Notes: generated by a model not told the origin, from the letters alone. A DNA stretch of 7,114 bases from AV2 sp035637175 (GCA_035637175.1 DASPXS010000066.1:1-7114); one strand, 5' to 3'; shown: positions 1 to 5,924, counted from the stretch's first letter. Numbers and translations are program-made.

Positions 1-247
1 AGCCGTGTGCCAGCACCGGGTCACACCTCACTTTTCATTACCATGGTTTCAACTAGAATCAAAGCCGTGCGGCAGTACCACAAAGGTCGATTGCGCGAGA
101 CACCGCAGTCGCCAATTTGGCGAAAGCCCGAGAAAAGCCGACATCGCATCGTGCATGCGGTTTGCCAGAGTCTCTTGGCATCATTGGGCAAACCACGCTT
201 GGGCAACTCAGCCACAAAGTTGGAATGCGGAAAATCATCGCGTCCGA
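1..247. other. No recognisable gene; 3' flank of the FG-GAP gene
   Basis: I see no supported coding region. Open frames exist on both strands, but their translations are Cys/Arg/Trp-rich and match no family I know. The only structure worth noting is a 13-bp palindrome, CGCCAATTTGGCG, at 110-122. No stem followed by a T-run is seen downstream of the minus-strand stop at 248, so no intrinsic terminator can be called. Confidence 0.5.
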
Positions 248-2989
248 TCACGCAACGTCCAGGCAATAAAGAACTGAATCCGCACCGATGAAAAGTATCT
301 CCGTTTTTCCGTCGGCATCGACATCAGCCAGGGCCAGGTTGCCCGGTTCTGAAGGCAGTTGCCTCTGCCAAAGTATGTGGCCGGAATCGGCCGCACCGTT
401 GACCGCATAAAGAACGGTGTTCGCGGCGAACAGGAATTCATCCCGGCCGTCGCCATCAATATCAACGGTGTAAACCGGTACGCGCGGATTCTTTTCCAGG
501 GGCAGTTCCCATTTCAGTTCGCCGGTTGCGGCATTCAGGCAACGCAACCCGTGCCCCTGCTCCCAACCGGTAAAGCCCAACTCCAATTTGCCGTCGCCGT
601 CCACGTCGGCAAGTCCGGCCATGCTGGCGCCACCCTTGTGATACCAGATCAATTTCCCGTCGAGCGTCGTCAGCCCGTGATGGTAGGGGCCGCACCAGAG
701 CAATTCATTTTTCCCGTCCCGGTTGAAGTCCGCGACCATCGGTTGGCAATAGGCGCCCCAGACGCCCGGAAACAACCCTGCGGCTGACTCGACCGAACGA
801 AGGAGCTGGCCGTTTGTGCCTTTGGCCGCCATGTAGTTGACGGGATACAAATGCACGATGTCCTCCAGTCCGTCGCCATCCACATCCGCCGAACAAACGA
901 AACTGCCGCCCGCGCCCCAGCCGCGCGCCTCTGCGGGAGTGCGGTCGGTCCGCACTTCGCGCAGATGCCAGAGGGTCCGGCCATCAAGGCCGCGGAGCAC
1001 CCAGGCTTCGTCCGAGTGCATTGTGCTGCGTCGCGCTGAAACCCAAACGTCAGCACGGGCCGGTGAGGTGTAGCGGCCCACCCACCAGGTCGTGATTCCG
1101 CCGAAGTTCCACTCCGGATGTGGCCCTGGAAACCCGGGAAGCAAGTGCCGCCACAAAACGCGTCCGCGGCGGGCGTCGGCGGCCACGATCAAGCCCTCGC
1201 CAGTCTCCGACCAATCAGCAAAGACGACTTCTGCCACGCCATCGCCGTCAAGGTCAGCCATCACCGGCGCACCCGCGCCCGGCATGCGCCACTGCTCGAT
1301 TGGGCTTTGTCCGCGACGCGCTGGCGGAGTCAACGAGATAATATCCTGGTCCGCGCCCTCGAATATGACGACCGGGCCCGAGCGCGCTGAGGTCAAAGCC
1401 GCCACCAGGGGCCGGGTTTCGCCGGCGCCGACGGTCTGATGCGGCACCTTTGTGGTTTCGAGCGAAACTACTCGGACGGCGGCGTTCCTGGCCGGCCCAG
1501 GGTAAGCGCGTTCTGCCGACGGCTGGCGGAAACTGACCAGCACTTCGTCCTTTCCGTCGCCATCCACATCCGCGCAGGAGCGAATCTGCGCTCGCGAGCG
1601 TCGCGGCAGTTCAAAAGAACACACCGTGGTTATCGACCCGTTTCCCCTAACAGCCAGGGCGGCGAGGAGTTCGGATTTTCGCGCAGCAGTTTCGAGCACG
1701 AAAAAGTTGGATTTGCCGCGGTCGGTAAGATTTCCCGTAACAACGTCGTCGGTTCCACGGGCCACGATGGTCGTGTGCGTGAGCGGCAGGACCGCCGGCC
1801 AGGTAACCCATCGGGCGCGCGGATGTTTCCAGAGTGATAACGCGTCGCTGCCTTTGACGCGGAGCAGGCTTAACTCGGCGGCGTCCGGCACGTGAAGCGT
1901 GGCCGTTCGCGCAGTGAATAATTCCGGAACTCCGTCCCCGTTCACGTCGGAAGCGCCATTAAGATATTGCTCCGGCAGATCCAGAACCGTTTCGCCGGTC
2001 AGCGCGTCGTACGCCATGACGTGCCATTTGCCGTCGCCGCTCTGGTTAAAGAGGTTGAAGACAATCTCCTTCCGGCCATCGCCATTGACATCGAAAACCG
2101 GGTTCGGACCCGGACGGACGATGATGTTCTTGCTTTGAATATCCTTTTCGAGTTCGCGGCGCCAAAGCAGGCGCAAATGGTCCCCTTCGTTCCTCACGAC
2201 ATCGACATGCATGGCGAAATCGGCGATGATCACAAAATCCAGCAACCCGTCGCCCGTCAAATCGGTGCAGCAGAGAAAGCCGTAGTTACGGGAGTCGTGA
2301 ATCTTCAGCAGGTGTTTGGTGCGGCCGGTTTGTCCGTCATAGACAATGATCCGGTAATGCGGCGCAAGGACCACCTCCAAACTGCCGTCATGGTCGATGT
2401 CCGCGATGGCGAAATTCGAGTTCTGAATCGTGTCGTAAGTTTCGGAACGCCACACTTCGCGTTTTTGCCCGCCGTCGTAAGCGAAGCAGACGGCTTGCCT
2501 GGGGTCGAGGCCGGACGCGTCCGGTACGGGCTGGAACTCGATGGTTTGCAAACCGGGAACGTCCGGAAGTAATTTGGCAGCCCGCCCGGGATCGGGAACC
2601 AGTTGCCCGGTGCCATAGAGGTCAACCAATCTCGTGTCGAGCTCCCACTTGCGCCCTTCCGGCGAATGAAAATAGTTCGGATCGCTCCTTCGAACCTCGG
2701 CCGGTCGTGAACTCTTGTTGGGCGCTGGATCAAGCACCGCCCAAATCAGGCCCGCTTCGATCTTGTGTCGCCACGAGACCTCGGGAGCACGGCGCATCTC
2801 GCCGGGCAGAACTGCGTGGCCGGTCAGACATCGGTTTCCACGATACATCGGCCAGTCACCCGCAGGTCGCGGTGATGTGGCCGCGGCAAGCGTGGACGGG
2901 AGGTCAAAGCCCGCTCCAGTTGTCAGGAGCGCGGTTTGCCCCGCGCGTTTCAAAAATTCGCGACGCGTCACCCGGACCCATCTGCACAT
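248..2989 (-). CDS. Tat-exported FG-GAP/VCBS-repeat beta-propeller protein
   Basis: Encodes 913 residues. The N-terminus carries a twin-arginine signal, RREFLKRAG (residues 9-17), then a hydrophobic stretch and an Ala-rich cleavage region near residues 34-37, so export in folded form is expected. A DWPMYRGN motif (45-52) resembles the start of PQQ-like propeller proteins. I count eleven calcium-loop motifs of the D-x-D/N-x-D-G-x-x-[DE] type typical of FG-GAP/VCBS repeats, near residues 197, 243, 300, 348, 474, 579, 702, 754, 795, 843 and 889. These should fold as one or more beta-propellers. No catalytic motif, membrane anchor or C-terminal sorting signal is visible, so the function is unknown; ligand or surface binding is inference. 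The frame stays open upstream to 3670, but that part overlaps other genes and precedes the Tat signal. The ATG at 2989 is preferred, and a GTG at 2971 giving VTRREFLK is possible. Confidence 0.88.
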   Translation of the reverse strand: MCRWVRVTRREFLKRAGQTALLTTGAGFDLPSTLAAATSPRPAGDWPMYRGNRCLTGHAVLPGEMRRAPEVSWRHKIEAGLIWAVLDPAPNKSSRPAEVRRSDPNYFHSPEGRKWELDTRLVDLYGTGQLVPDPGRAAKLLPDVPGLQTIEFQPVPDASGLDPRQAVCFAYDGGQKREVWRSETYDTIQNSNFAIADIDHDGSLEVVLAPHYRIIVYDGQTGRTKHLLKIHDSRNYGFLCCTDLTGDGLLDFVIIADFAMHVDVVRNEGDHLRLLWRRELEKDIQSKNIIVRPGPNPVFDVNGDGRKEIVFNLFNQSGDGKWHVMAYDALTGETVLDLPEQYLNGASDVNGDGVPELFTARTATLHVPDAAELSLLRVKGSDALSLWKHPRARWVTWPAVLPLTHTTIVARGTDDVVTGNLTDRGKSNFFVLETAARKSELLAALAVRGNGSITTVCSFELPRRSRAQIRSCADVDGDGKDEVLVSFRQPSAERAYPGPARNAAVRVVSLETTKVPHQTVGAGETRPLVAALTSARSGPVVIFEGADQDIISLTPPARRGQSPIEQWRMPGAGAPVMADLDGDGVAEVVFADWSETGEGLIVAADARRGRVLWRHLLPGFPGPHPEWNFGGITTWWVGRYTSPARADVWVSARRSTMHSDEAWVLRGLDGRTLWHLREVRTDRTPAEARGWGAGGSFVCSADVDGDGLEDIVHLYPVNYMAAKGTNGQLLRSVESAAGLFPGVWGAYCQPMVADFNRDGKNELLWCGPYHHGLTTLDGKLIWYHKGGASMAGLADVDGDGKLELGFTGWEQGHGLRCLNAATGELKWELPLEKNPRVPVYTVDIDGDGRDEFLFAANTVLYAVNGAADSGHILWQRQLPSEPGNLALADVDADGKTEILFIGADSVLYCLDVA

Positions 2990-2994
2990 ATCCA

Positions 2995-3023
2995 AATATG
3001 AAAGACAAGCAGCAGCTTGTCCC
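2995..3023 (-). promoter_or_regulatory. Candidate sigma70-like promoter of the FG-GAP gene
   Basis: Read on the minus strand: GGGACA (3023-3018), 17 nt, then CATATT (3000-2995), with 5 nt to the ATG at 2989. Each hexamer matches the consensus at 4 of 6 positions. No Shine-Dalgarno sequence precedes the ATG, which fits a transcript starting at or near the start codon. It is weaker than the other promoters in the window. Confidence 0.35.
3004..3021. promoter_or_regulatory. Inverted repeat in the promoter spacer, possible operator
   Basis: GACAAGCAGCAGCTTGTC has perfect 7-bp arms (GACAAGC/GCTTGTC) around a 4-nt centre. It fills most of the spacer between the proposed -35 and -10 of the FG-GAP gene, a position suited to a dimeric repressor or activator. 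If transcription instead starts further upstream, it would form a 5' leader hairpin. No regulator gene is adjacent. Confidence 0.35.
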
Positions 3024-3042
3024 TGCCAACCGAACGGGCTGA

Positions 3043-3120
3043 TTATTGTGGCGCGATGTTCGGGCGGCCGCCCCGCAGAATGTCTTTCTGAATCTTTCCG
3101 GGCGCGGTCTTGGGTAGACG
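3043..3120 (-). pseudogene. Relic: 3' end of an AMP-forming acyl-CoA synthetase/ligase gene
   Basis: Minus-strand translation ends RLPKTAPGKIQKDILR-GGRPNIAPQ-stop, with the TAA at 3045-3043. LPKTAPGKIQKDILR (3117-3073) matches the A10 motif near the C-terminus of adenylate-forming enzymes (PKTxxGKIxRxxLR), whose lysine takes part in adenylation. The frame stays open upstream to at least 3180, but the residues there no longer resemble the family, and the promoter of the divergent antitoxin gene begins around 3198. No body of the roughly 500-residue enzyme remains, so this is a decayed 3' remnant. Its frame differs from that of the FG-GAP gene downstream, which starts about 54 bp after its stop. 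The motif is specific but short, so chance cannot be fully excluded. Confidence 0.6.
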
Positions 3121-3197
3121 CGCGCCGGAGCCGTCGTCGCCCTCTTGGAGAAGAAGGAGCGCGTCGAGAAAGAATGTCGAATGAATGAAATTTGACC

Positions 3198-3226
3198 CTG
3201 ACAAACGCCAGCCTGCCGGTTAAATT
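3198..3226 (+). promoter_or_regulatory. Candidate sigma70-like promoter of the first antitoxin gene
   Basis: CTGACA (3198-3203, 5 of 6 to TTGACA), a 17-nt spacer, then TAAATT (3221-3226, 4 of 6). Exactly 6 nt separate the -10 from the ATG at 3233, placing the expected start of transcription on the A of the start codon. No Shine-Dalgarno sequence is present between them. Confidence 0.45.
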
Positions 3227-3232
3227 TTCGCC

Positions 3233-3421
3233 ATGAGTGACGCTACAGCAAAACTGCTTTCCGAGTTCGAGGCGTTGCAGGTTGAGGAAAAGCAGGAGTT
3301 TGTGCGAGAGATCATTCACCACCTCCCGCCGTGGGATTCCGGCCCGCTCAGTGATGACCTGGCCGCCGCCGCTGGCGACCAACTGGCCGCGATGCTCGGT
3401 GAGGAGGAACGTGCCTCCTAG
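3233..3421 (+). CDS. Small antitoxin-like addiction-module protein
   Basis: Encodes 62 residues. An N-terminal helical segment (about 4-30, with the charged run EFEALQVEEKQEFVREI) is followed by a Pro/Trp turn (PPWDSG, 32-37) and an acidic helical tail (LSDDLAAAAGDQLAAMLGEEE, 39-59). This layout is typical of short antitoxins placed before PemK/MazF-type toxins in PVC bacteria, whose acidic tails wrap the toxin. No AbrB or ribbon-helix-helix signature is obvious. The stop at 3419-3421 overlaps the toxin's GTG start at 3411 by 11 nt, indicating translational coupling. The toxin partner is frameshifted, so this gene may now lack a functional target. Start chosen at the ATG at 3233, placed 6 nt after a plausible -10. 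Confidence 0.65.
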   Translation: MSDATAKLLSEFEALQVEEKQEFVREIIHHLPPWDSGPLSDDLAAAAGDQLAAMLGEEERAS

Positions 3422-3721
3422 ACGAGGCGAAATCTGGTTGTTCGACTGCGGCATGGTGAGAAAGTCGGGCCGGTCCTCATTCTCAGCGTTCCCTTCGCGG
3501 ATATCGACCTCGCCGTCGTGACGGTCGTATTCCACAGCACCGCCCTTCGCGGGTCGCAGTTTGAGGTTCAAGTCCCGTTTCTTAAGGAGGGTGTGTTCGT
3601 TGCGCAAAGCGTTGCCACATACGCGACCGGCCGGACAATTCGCAAACTGGGTGCGCTCAACGCCACGCAATTTGCGGACGTGGAAGCCGCGGTGTTCAAG
3701 TGGTTGGCTCGGGCTGCGTAA
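3411..3721 (+). pseudogene. PemK/MazF-family toxin broken by a single-base frameshift
   Basis: Starts at GTG 3411 behind GAGGAGG (3401-3407) and reads VPPRRGEIWLFDCGMVRK, including the conserved RGEIW strand of PemK/MazF endoribonucleases. After AAG (3462-3464) the frame breaks: it runs out of homology and stops at 3519-3521 after 36 residues. Supplying one base between 3464 and 3465 restores K-V-G-P-V-L-I-L-S-V-P, the conserved (R)PVLVxS strand, and then TVVFHSTALRGS, a hydrophobic core and the helical end KLGALNATQFADVEAAVFKWL up to the TAA at 3719-3721. The repaired product would be about 103 residues, a normal family length. Family members cleave mRNA and are blocked by the upstream antitoxin. 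The lesion removes the sheet core, so no active toxin is expected unless the base is a sequencing error or ribosomes shift frame. Confidence 0.8.
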
Positions 3722-3782
3722 GCGCCAAACAGATTCTTCCCGTGAAAATTGCCCGCTGCCAGTTCGTTGCAGCCGAGGTAAC

Positions 3783-3944
3783 GAGGCTCAGGACTCCTGA
3801 CCCGTTGAAGGTAAATTCCGCGCGCGTGGAAAATCCGTAAGCCGAAATCTCGCGACAAATAAGTGATCCGATCGGATCACTTATTTGTCGCGGCGTCCAG
3901 AAGCGGATTCGCCTTTTTCCATGGCGTCAGGAGCCCTGAGGCTG
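3783..3944. repeat. Imperfect inverted repeat flanking the 42-bp palindrome
   Basis: The left arm GAGGCTCAGGACTCCTGAC (3783-3801) matches the reverse complement of the right arm (3926-3944) at 16 of 19 positions. Each arm is itself nearly palindromic (TCAGGACTCCTGA at 3788-3800; TCAGG-AGC-CCTGA at 3928-3940), which partly explains the match. The arms enclose the perfect palindrome with unequal spacing, 49 bp on the left and 33 bp on the right. Together they could be a small mobile or dispersed repeat unit; that is inference. Confidence 0.4.
3851..3892. repeat. Perfect 42-bp palindrome without spacer
   Basis: Every base from 3851 to 3892 pairs with its mirror position around the axis between 3871 and 3872; the centre reads GTGATCCGATCGGATCAC and the ends are CGCGAC/GTCGCG. 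Symmetry stops abruptly at both sides (T3850 against G3893). An RNA from either strand would form a stem of about 19 bp, but no T-run follows, so it is not a classical intrinsic terminator. GATC occurs three times at 5-bp spacing (3865, 3870, 3875). Possible roles are a dispersed palindromic repeat, a recombination or element-end junction, or an operator. Confidence 0.85.
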
Positions 3945-3950
3945 ATTTCA

Positions 3951-3981
3951 TTCGGATTTCGTACCTGGGATTTCGGATTTC
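3951..3981. repeat. Short direct repeat TTCGGATTTC
   Basis: TTCGGATTTC occurs at 3951-3960 and 3972-3981, with a start-to-start distance of 21 bp. A degraded reverse-complement form (AAATCCGTAAGCCGAAATCT, 3831-3850) abuts the 42-bp palindrome on its other side. This looks like low-complexity intergenic filler, possibly dispersed in the genome. Confidence 0.4.
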
Positions 3982-4190
3982 AGAATGAGTCTCCTCACGT
4001 CGGCTGCTATGAGCCGAAAGCCACACCCGGCGTCGGCCCATGGCTCACCCTTGTCCGTCCATTCTTCAGAGGACCAGTATTCTCGCTTCCGTCGCGGAGC
4101 ACAATGTGGGCATCGGCGCCGTTGACACTGTCCCACCGAAGCTTCGCCCGGCCTCCGGCCTTTGCGGCGCTTGAGGCCGGCGTGCGATGA

Positions 4191-4296
4191 CCCGGCACAC
4201 CGGGCTATCGATAAAGTGTGGCGCAGGCGTCCGCCTGCGGGTTTTGGCGGCGTCCCGCCGCCAGAGGCGGAAGAATAACCGGGCGAGACGCCCGGT
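4191..4296. repeat. Cluster of four GC-rich hairpins
   Basis: Four consecutive perfect short hairpins: CCCGG-CACA-CCGGG (4191-4204), CGCAGGCG-TC-CGCCTGCG (4222-4239), TGGCGGCG-TCC-CGCCGCCA (4245-4263) and ACCGGGCG-AGA-CGCCCGGT (4278-4296). The last two have 8-bp stems with 3-nt loops. None is followed by a T-run. Serial hairpins of this kind are typical of dispersed intergenic repeats; as RNA they could slow polymerase or protect transcript ends. Confidence 0.6.
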
Positions 4297-4304
4297 CAAC
4301 TCGC

Positions 4305-4345
4305 CGGCGAGGACGGCGGCGAGGACGGCGGCGAGGACGGCGGCG
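4305..4345. repeat. 12-bp tandem repeat, about 3.4 copies
   Basis: The unit GGCGAGGACGGC is repeated exactly at 4306-4317, 4318-4329 and 4330-4341, with partial units on each side. It lies immediately after the hairpin cluster and about 260 bp upstream of the proposed PQQ-like gene start. A minus-strand frame through it would read repeated Pro-Pro-Ser-Ser, but there is no gene to support that reading. Copy number may vary between strains. Confidence 0.75.
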
Positions 4346-4496
4346 CTACTTTGTCAACGGCGATGACCCTGAACACCCACGGCGATGATTGCATACTGAC
4401 GCGCGCCAGGGCTAACCTGTCCTTGTGAGCACACTCGAAATCGAGCCGTCCGGTCGCCGCGCGCACTTGACGACTCACTCTCTCCCCCGGGCGTTC

Positions 4497-4537
4497 AAAG
4501 GAGAATTGTGACTGTTCTTGCGAGGAGGAGTTATTTG
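4497..4537 (+). promoter_or_regulatory. Two Shine-Dalgarno-like sites with alternative upstream starts
   Basis: AAAGGAG (4497-4503) lies 4 nt before a GTG at 4508, and AGGAGG (4523-4528) lies 6 nt before a TTG at 4535. Both are in frame with the PQQ-like gene. Using either would add 32 or 23 Arg/Ser-rich residues before its signal peptide. The ATG at 4604 has no Shine-Dalgarno but begins a clean signal peptide. The sites decide whether the precursor has an N-terminal extension. Confidence 0.4.
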
Positions 4538-4603
4538 TCGTTGGCCAGGACGTCGCAACGGTCCAGCCGGATTGGCAGATCGCGCTCTTCGGCCAATTAC
4601 GCG

Positions 4604-5863
4604 ATGACTCGAGTGACGGTCTCGCTTGGGTTGTTGCTGTCCTTCACAGTGCGGGCAGCGGATTGGCCGCAATTCCGCGGACCGAACCGCGATGGCGTCT
4701 GGAACGACACCGGCATTCTCAAAACGTTCCCGGCTGAAGGATTGAAGATTCGATGGCGAGCGCCCGTGGGGCCGGGTTGGTCAAGTCCGGTCGTGGTCCA
4801 AGGCCGGGTTTTTCTAACCGACATGCGGTTGGAGAAGCCCAAGGCTCGGGAGCGTATCCGGTGCTATAAGGAATCGACCGGCAAGCTGCTCTGGAGTTAT
4901 GCCTCCGAATTGGTTTACCCGGAATGGGCCTTTATCCCCGAGCACGGCGGCGGTCCGGCCGCGACACCGATCGTCGAGGACGGAAGGATTTACTCGCTTG
5001 GCCGAAGCGGTCGGGTGGATTGTCTGGACGCGCGCAACGGCAAAGTGATTTGGGAAAAACAACTGGAATACGAAATCCGGGAGCTGACTTGCCGGGCTTC
5101 GCCGTTGATTGAAGAAAATCTCCTGATTCTGTTCATCGGAGGCAAACCAGGCGCGTGTGTCATCGCGCTCGACAAGAAGAGGGGGAGGGAGGTTTGGAAA
5201 GCGCTGGACGAGACCGTGTCGAACAGTTCACCGCTGGTCATCGTGGCCGGGGGGAAGAGGCAGTTGATCGTCTGGACGGATGAGTCCGTGACTTCCTTGA
5301 ATCCGGCGACCGGCCAGACTTACTGGCGGGAACCGATGGTGACGAGCAGTAACGATTCGATTCCCGCTCCGGTCGTTCAGAAAAACCGGCTGCTGATTTC
5401 CGGCTTGATGCTGGAATTAGACAACAACCAGGCGGCGGCCACGTTGCTCTGGCCGGAATCGAAAGCGGTCTCAAAGCGAATCTTGAGCAACACCTCGACG
5501 GCAATGTTGCGGGGCGACCACGTGTTCTCGGCGAAATCCAACGGCGAACTGGTCTGCCTGGAGGCCGGCACAGGCAAGCAGGTTTGGGGGACGACCAACG
5601 TGACGGAACTGAAAAACGGCGCCAGCATCCACCTGACACCGAACGGTGACGCCACGTTTCTTTTTACTGACGAAGGGAACTTGATTTTAGCGCGACTCGA
5701 GCCCGGCGGTTACCGCGAGGTCAGCCGTTCGCATCTGCTCAAACCCACCTCAATTTTGGGGGTTCGAAAGTTCGCGTGGACCCCGCCGGCCTATGCGAAC
5801 CGCCATGTCTTCGCCCGCAACGACGAGGAGCTGGTCTGCGCCTCCCTGGCGGCGGAGCGGTGA
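4604..5863 (+). CDS. Secreted PQQ-like beta-propeller repeat protein
   Basis: Encodes 419 residues. A Sec signal peptide (MTRVTVSLGLLLSFTVRA, 1-18) is followed by ADWPQFRGPNRDG (19-31), the characteristic mature N-terminus of a PQQ-like propeller family abundant in planctomycetes and verrucomicrobia. Blade signatures recur: SSPVVVQGRVFL (60-71), TGKLLWSY (92-99), ATPIVEDGRIYSLGRSGRVDCLDARNGKVIW (120-150), CVIALDKKRGREVW (185-198), SLNPATGQTYW (231-241), GELVCLEAGTGKQVW (314-328) and a final FTDEGNLILARL (354-365). The fold resembles BamB and quinoprotein dehydrogenases, but I see no Cys-Cys disulphide or catalytic Asp pattern of PQQ enzymes, so a scaffold or binding role is as likely as catalysis. 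It acts in the periplasm or outside the cell. The start is ambiguous: GTG 4508 and TTG 4535 have better ribosome binding sites, but their extensions are Arg/Ser-rich and would bury the signal peptide. Confidence 0.82.
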   Translation: MTRVTVSLGLLLSFTVRAADWPQFRGPNRDGVWNDTGILKTFPAEGLKIRWRAPVGPGWSSPVVVQGRVFLTDMRLEKPKARERIRCYKESTGKLLWSYASELVYPEWAFIPEHGGGPAATPIVEDGRIYSLGRSGRVDCLDARNGKVIWEKQLEYEIRELTCRASPLIEENLLILFIGGKPGACVIALDKKRGREVWKALDETVSNSSPLVIVAGGKRQLIVWTDESVTSLNPATGQTYWREPMVTSSNDSIPAPVVQKNRLLISGLMLELDNNQAAATLLWPESKAVSKRILSNTSTAMLRGDHVFSAKSNGELVCLEAGTGKQVWGTTNVTELKNGASIHLTPNGDATFLFTDEGNLILARLEPGGYREVSRSHLLKPTSILGVRKFAWTPPAYANRHVFARNDEELVCASLAAER

Positions 5864-5904
5864 GAGGGACGAGCAATGTTGAGGGTTCAATCCGTGGATC
5901 GTGG

Positions 5905-5924
5905 GCCGGTTGATTTGAACCGGC
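5905..5924 (+). terminator. Hairpin after the PQQ-like gene, possible weak terminator
   Basis: GCCGGTT (5905-5911) pairs with AACCGGC (5918-5924) around the 6-nt loop GATTTG, beginning 41 nt after the stop codon. There is no T-run after the stem, so a classical intrinsic terminator is doubtful. It abuts the -35 of the next operon. Confidence 0.3.

Larger units (their letters stand above)
3722..4603. other. Long gap rich in palindromes and repeats, no supported gene
   Basis: This 880-bp stretch contains a perfect 42-bp palindrome, an imperfect inverted repeat around it, GGATTTC-type direct repeats, several GC-rich hairpins, a 12-bp tandem repeat and the upstream region of the PQQ-like gene. 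Open frames of 60-100 codons occur on both strands, but their compositions follow the repeats. A minus-strand frame at 4198-4007 contains KLRWDSVNGADAHIVLRDG, which faintly resembles a fibronectin type III strand pattern, but it lacks a usable context. Two ACGGCGATGA copies (4357-4366, 4379-4388) lie 22 bp apart. Confidence 0.5.

Noticed and set aside
1..247. Possible gene fragment on the minus strand downstream of the FG-GAP gene
   Set aside because: Translations in all three minus frames are rich in Cys, Arg and Trp and show no conserved motif, so nothing supports a gene.
359..2572. Several plus-strand open frames of 130-200 codons inside the FG-GAP gene
   Set aside because: They are antisense shadows. 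Their translations lack any family signature, and their open length follows from the GC-rich repeated calcium-loop codons on the other strand.
2990..3670. In-frame extension of the FG-GAP protein by 227 residues at its N-terminus
   Set aside because: It would run through the acyl-CoA ligase relic and antisense to both toxin-antitoxin genes, and would bury the Tat signal internally. The Tat motif marks the true N-terminus near 2989.
3885..4190. Plus-strand 101-codon open frame starting in the palindrome
   Set aside because: Its TTG start lies inside the palindrome and its Phe-Gly-Phe-rich part is produced by the TTCGGATTTC repeats. No ribosome site or family match is seen.
4007..4198. Possible fibronectin type III fragment (KLRWDSVNGADAHIVLRDG) on the minus strand
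   Set aside because: Only one strand-like pattern is visible, with no second strand pair, no flanking gene and repeat sequences on both sides. The resemblance is too short to call.
3851..4345. CRISPR array
   Set aside because: Repeats here are a single palindrome, dissimilar hairpins and a 12-bp tandem array without spacers. No regularly spaced identical repeats of 23-40 bp exist in the window.
3881..4540. Second copy of TTATTTGTCG at 4531-4540 matching the palindrome arm at 3881-3890
   Set aside because: A 10-nt match in a window of this size is expected by chance about as often as not, and the flanks do not match.
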